Positions 6,066 to 7,824 of a stretch of DNA of 7,824 nt are shown here, in pieces. The DNA comes from Scatomorpha intestinigallinarum. Lineage in GTDB: Bacteria; Bacillota; Clostridia; Oscillospirales; Oscillospiraceae. The stretch spans positions 1-7,824 of the forward strand of contig DVHH01000197.1 of the NCBI GenBank assembly GCA_018712225.1, in the 5' to 3' direction. Both the position numbers and the translations under genes were made by a program. Below the pieces are notes generated by a model. It saw only the letters and a program-made list of their open reading frames with translations, ran no database searches and was not told where the DNA came from. The first letter of the stretch is position 1, and each line of letters starts with the position of its first letter.

Positions 6066-6680
6066 TCAGCCGTAGAGCTCCGGACGGGAGGTATAGCAGA
6101 AGTACACGCTGCCGTAGACGCTGTCAGTAAGTTCGAGCGCGACGCCGCCGCCCTGCACGCCGCCGGACTGGAAGACCACGGAAGGGTCGCGCAGCACCCG
6201 TTCGCCCGAGAGCAGCCGGAAGGCGGCCTCCACGCAGTCGCGGAAGGGGAGCAGCACCTCAAACCAGCCCTCGTCGGCAGCCGTGTACTGCCCCGGCTGG
6301 AAGGCGCAGTCCCGGAGCGTGTCCGGAAACTCCGGAGAGGCCACCCGGTTCAGGAGCACCTCGCCCACGGCCATCTTCCACTCCATCGAAAGCCAGGCGC
6401 TGCCCGCCTCGGTATGTATCACCTTGGCGAGCAGCGCTAGGTCGTCATAGCTTATCTCCTCCTCGTCGAGGCCGAGGAGCTCTATTTTCTCGTTCCGGGC
6501 GGCCTCGGCGGCGCGCCCGGCCTCCTCATCTCCCGCGGCTGCGGCGTCTATCATCGCTTCGCCATAGTCTGTCGCGGGGTCTATGCCGGCGTCCACGGCC
6601 CGGTGCAGGGGGGCGCAGAGCGCCAGCGCCGCCATGAGGGCCGAGAGCGGCCCCGCGCAGACTGATAAAAGCTGCTTCAT
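6066..6680 (-). CDS. SleB/CwlJ-like cell-wall hydrolase (Hydrolase_2), secreted
   Basis: Predicted peptidoglycan hydrolase of the Hydrolase_2 family, whose best-known members (SleB, CwlJ) degrade spore cortex during germination. The 204-aa product starts with a signal-like segment (MKQLLSVCAGPLSALMAALA and on to about residue 30), then an acidic Ala/Glu-rich linker (40-78). The catalytic domain runs from about 80 to 204: LLAKVIHTEAGS (83-94) with Glu91 at the position of the catalytic Glu, GEVLLNRV (106-113), FPDTLRDC (118-125) and QPGQYTA (128-134). There is no N-terminal peptidoglycan-binding domain, unlike full SleB. The start is certain: AAAGGAGGT lies 7 nt before the ATG. It lies downstream of spo0A but is separated from it by a strong terminator and has its own -10. 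A vegetative wall role cannot be excluded. Confidence 0.85.
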   Translation of the reverse strand: MKQLLSVCAGPLSALMAALALCAPLHRAVDAGIDPATDYGEAMIDAAAAGDEEAGRAAEAARNEKIELLGLDEEEISYDDLALLAKVIHTEAGSAWLSMEWKMAVGEVLLNRVASPEFPDTLRDCAFQPGQYTAADEGWFEVLLPFRDCVEAAFRLLSGERVLRDPSVVFQSGGVQGGGVALELTDSVYGSVYFCYTSRPELYG

Positions 6681-6709
6681 AGTCGGTACCTCCTTTCAAA
6701 GGCCCGGCA

Positions 6710-6715
6710 ATTATA
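6710..6715 (-). promoter_or_regulatory. -10 box of the cell-wall hydrolase gene
   Basis: A perfect TATAAT (minus strand 6715-6710) lies 29 nt upstream of the hydrolase ATG, between the spo0A terminator and the ribosome binding site. No recognisable -35 lies 16-18 bp upstream (the region reads CCTTTT), and it does not resemble forespore sigma-G boxes. An activator or weak constitutive use is possible. Confidence 0.5.
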
Positions 6716-6741
6716 AGCCGCCGCGGGCGCGAAAAAGGCAG

Positions 6742-6771
6742 AAAAGCGCCGCGGCTCTCGCCGCGGCGCTT
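6742..6771 (-). terminator. Intrinsic terminator after spo0A
   Basis: An 11-bp perfect stem, AGCGCCGCGGC (6745-6755) against GCCGCGGCGCT (6760-6770), with a 4-nt loop, is followed on the minus strand by TTTT and a second T run a few bases later. It begins 13 nt after the spo0A stop and separates it from the hydrolase gene. Confidence 0.93.
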
Positions 6772-6783
6772 CCCGGGATGTAT

Positions 6784-7566
6784 TCAGTTGACCGCCGCGG
6801 CTTTCCGACGCAGGCTCATGCAGTCGGCTATCATGGCGATGAACTCGGAGTTCGTGGGCTTGCCCTTTATGTTGGAAACCGTATATCCGAAGAACTTTTG
6901 CAGCGTTTCAATGTCGCCCCTGTCCCAGGCTACTTCGATGGCGTGGCGGATAGCGCGCTCGACGCGGGAGGGCGTGGTCGAGAACTTGCGCGCCACGGCG
7001 GGATAGAGGACCTTCGTCACGGCATTTATGGCGTCCATGTCGTTTATCGTGATGAGGATGGCCTCGCGCAGATACTGGTAGCCCTTTATGTGCACGGGGA
7101 CGCCTATCTCGTGGATGATGTCCGTGACCATGGCCTCAAGGCTGGGCTCGCTGTACGGCGCGGCGACGGGCATGCGCGCCGCCTGGGGCCGCTTCGCGGC
7201 GGTGAGCTGCCGGATATTCGAGAGCACCGAGGCCGCGTCGCAGGGTTTCGGGATGAAGTAGCAGACCCCAAGCTCCGAGCACTCCGCGATGACCCGCTCG
7301 TTCCAGAAGCCGGAGACCACTACGCAGAGGGTGCCGGGGCTGGCCTCCGCCACACGGCGCAGCAGGCTGAGCCCGTCCAGCTTCGGAAGCATCAGCTCCG
7401 TCAGCAGCACGTCCGGGCGCAGACGCGAGACGAGCTCCAGCGCTTCCTCGCCGTCGCCCGCCGCGCCGGCAAGCTCCATACCCTCGTCTTCCTCAATGTG
7501 AGCTGCCAGCAAATGTCTCAAGTCCTCTCCGGGCTCTGCGATAAGAACGCGCGTTTTGGTTTCCAT
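6784..7566 (-). CDS. spo0A: Sporulation transcription factor Spo0A with degenerate receiver domain
   Basis: Master regulator of entry into sporulation, 260 aa. The C-terminal DNA-binding domain (about 146-260) is unmistakable: IIHEIGVPVHIKGYQYLREA, the helix-turn-helix around KFSTTPSRVERAIRHAIEVAW, and the sigma-A-contacting FFGYTVSNIKGKPTNSEF region. The N-terminal receiver (3-122) keeps the fold and the switch residues Ser85 and Lys107 (in YFIPKP). However, the phosphoacceptor equivalent to Bacillus Asp56 is Glu57 (LLTELMLPKLDG; codon GAG at 7398-7396) and the metal-binding Asp10-Asp11 pair is Glu11-Pro12. The linker (123-145) is Ala/Pro-rich. The ATG at 7566 is chosen because GGAGG is 8 nt upstream; an in-frame TTG two codons earlier is too close to it. 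Monocistronic here, with 0A boxes and a promoter upstream. A conventional phosphorelay target is unlikely; Glu may mimic phosphorylation. Confidence 0.95.
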   Translation of the reverse strand: METKTRVLIAEPGEDLRHLLAAHIEEDEGMELAGAAGDGEEALELVSRLRPDVLLTELMLPKLDGLSLLRRVAEASPGTLCVVVSGFWNERVIAECSELGVCYFIPKPCDAASVLSNIRQLTAAKRPQAARMPVAAPYSEPSLEAMVTDIIHEIGVPVHIKGYQYLREAILITINDMDAINAVTKVLYPAVARKFSTTPSRVERAIRHAIEVAWDRGDIETLQKFFGYTVSNIKGKPTNSEFIAMIADCMSLRRKAAAVN

Positions 7567-7644
7567 AATCAAAACCTCCGTTATTATTACAAATCACGGA
7601 CTGCAATCTATATTTTTGAGCAGGAAAGCCGCTTTTGTAGTAAT

Positions 7645-7673
7645 AATTTAGCACAATGCCGCCGATATTGCAA
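7645..7673 (-). promoter_or_regulatory. Candidate spo0A promoter
   Basis: TTGCAA (7673-7668), a 17-bp spacer and TAAATT (7650-7645) preceded by TGC form a sigma-A-type promoter with an extended -10. Transcription would begin near 7638, giving a leader of about 70 nt. The -35 lies inside the palindrome ATATTGCAATAT. I saw no good sigma-H promoter. Confidence 0.55.
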
Positions 7674-7676
7674 TAT
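7665..7676. promoter_or_regulatory. 12-bp perfect palindrome over the spo0A -35
   Basis: ATATTGCAATAT is fully self-complementary and covers the candidate -35 of spo0A. Its position would suit a repressor or steric control site. No binding protein is assigned. Confidence 0.45.
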
Positions 7677-7713
7677 AAAGCTGCATGATTAAGGCAATTT
7701 TTTGTTTACATAA

Positions 7714-7732
7714 ATCGACACCATTCGACAAA
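7714..7732 (-). promoter_or_regulatory. Tandem 0A boxes upstream of spo0A
   Basis: On the minus strand, TTTGTCGAA (7732-7724) matches the full Spo0A box consensus TTTGTCRAA. A second copy, TGTCGAT (7720-7714), differs at one core base and starts exactly 10 bp downstream. Spo0A dimers bind head-to-tail 7-bp boxes one helical turn apart, so this fits a dimer site. The pair lies about 76-94 bp before the predicted spo0A start, suggesting autoregulation. Confidence 0.75.
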
Positions 7733-7746
7733 TTGCCGAATGGTGT
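7718..7746. repeat. 10-bp inverted repeat enclosing the perfect 0A box
   Basis: ACACCATTCG (7718-7727) and CGAATGGTGT (7737-7746) are perfect reverse complements with a 9-nt spacer. The perfect 0A box lies across the left arm and the spacer. On the plus strand the hairpin is followed by TTTC only, so it is a poor terminator. Confidence 0.7.
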
Positions 7747-7797
7747 TTTCTGTCGTATTTTGTCTGCCGCGGGGCGCCCCCAGAGCGGGGAAAAACA

Positions 7798-7824
7798 AAA
7801 AAGCGCCCCAACAGGGCGCTTTTT
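7798..7824 (-). terminator. Intrinsic terminator of a gene beyond the right edge
   Basis: An 11-bp stem, AAAAAGCGCCC (7798-7808) against GGGCGCTTTTT (7814-7824), with a 5-nt loop ends at the window edge. On the minus strand it runs into TTTTTT-G-TTTT, so it most likely ends transcription of a minus-strand gene upstream of spo0A. In many Clostridia that neighbour is spoIVB, but none of it is visible here. The stem is symmetrical and may work both ways. Confidence 0.85.

Larger units (their letters stand above)
7567..7797. other. spo0A upstream regulatory region, non-coding
   Basis: About 230 bp without a supportable gene. It drops from the GC-rich background to AT-rich sequence and holds the spo0A ribosome binding site, candidate promoter, palindrome and 0A boxes. 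It also has an 8-bp inverted repeat (AAATTGCC on minus 7700-7693, GGCAATTT on minus 7737-7730) that brackets both 0A boxes, and a short GC-rich palindrome (GGGGCGCCCC, 7771-7780). Confidence 0.7.

Noticed and set aside
6583..7692. Plus-strand open frame (369 codons) spanning the hydrolase 5' end, two promoters and spo0A
   Set aside because: It runs antisense through the Spo0A coding sequence, terminator and regulatory region, and has no ribosome binding site or recognisable motif.
7737..7750. Inverted repeat at 7718-7746 as a plus-strand intrinsic terminator
   Set aside because: No plus-strand gene precedes it, the stem is only moderately GC-rich and the T tract is short. The overlap with 0A boxes makes a regulatory reading more likely.
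7771..7780. GC-only palindrome GGGGCGCCCC between the right-edge terminator and the 0A boxes
   Set aside because: It is short and made only of G and C in a GC-rich genome, with no adjacent T tract on the correct side; chance is a sufficient explanation.
1..7824. Search for CRISPR arrays, insertion sequences, tRNA or rRNA genes, toxin-antitoxin or phage-defence genes
   Set aside because: No spaced repeat array, transposase, integrase, cloverleaf-like segment or defence-domain protein was seen on either strand. The region is core chromosome plus one metabolic operon.

Overview
The window looks like chromosomal DNA from a high-GC member of the Clostridia, most likely an Oscillospiraceae-type gut anaerobe. 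This rests on the S9/L13 sequences, a recognisable Spo0A effector domain (a protein of endospore-forming Firmicutes), a SleB/CwlJ-type cell-wall hydrolase, strong AGGAGG-type ribosome binding sites, sigma-A-like promoters and GC-rich intrinsic terminators. Genus assignment is inference. No mobile element, CRISPR array, rRNA or tRNA gene was seen. All genes lie on the minus strand except one.

Layout, left to right: (1) terminator, then rpsI (S9) and rplM (L13) as a minus-strand operon, with a near-consensus promoter and a short leader hairpin. (2) A divergent intergenic region carrying five decamer repeats in 10-bp register. (3) A plus-strand TtcA-like PP-loop protein, closed by a bidirectional terminator shared with the convergent next operon. 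(4) A tight four-gene minus-strand operon, transcribed in the order DUF5058-like membrane protein, unrecognised 220-aa membrane protein, membrane-anchored M20 metallopeptidase of the CPS1/PM20D1 type, and OFA-family MFS transporter. It is preceded by a dense set of inverted repeats over the presumed promoter and ribosome binding site. (5) A secreted SleB/CwlJ-like hydrolase. (6) spo0A with its own terminator, promoter and a tandem 0A-box pair upstream, then a terminator belonging to a gene beyond the right edge.

Two things stand out. First, the Spo0A receiver domain has lost its phosphorylation chemistry: the phosphoacceptor Asp is Glu and the acidic pair is Glu-Pro, while the DNA-binding domain is well conserved and canonical 0A boxes lie upstream of its own gene. 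This suggests a master sporulation regulator that does not use normal aspartyl phosphorylation. Second, the four-gene operon looks like a coupled peptide or N-acyl-amino-acid hydrolysis and transport system built around two poorly characterised membrane proteins, with its own complex operator or leader. The transport and substrate assignments are inference.
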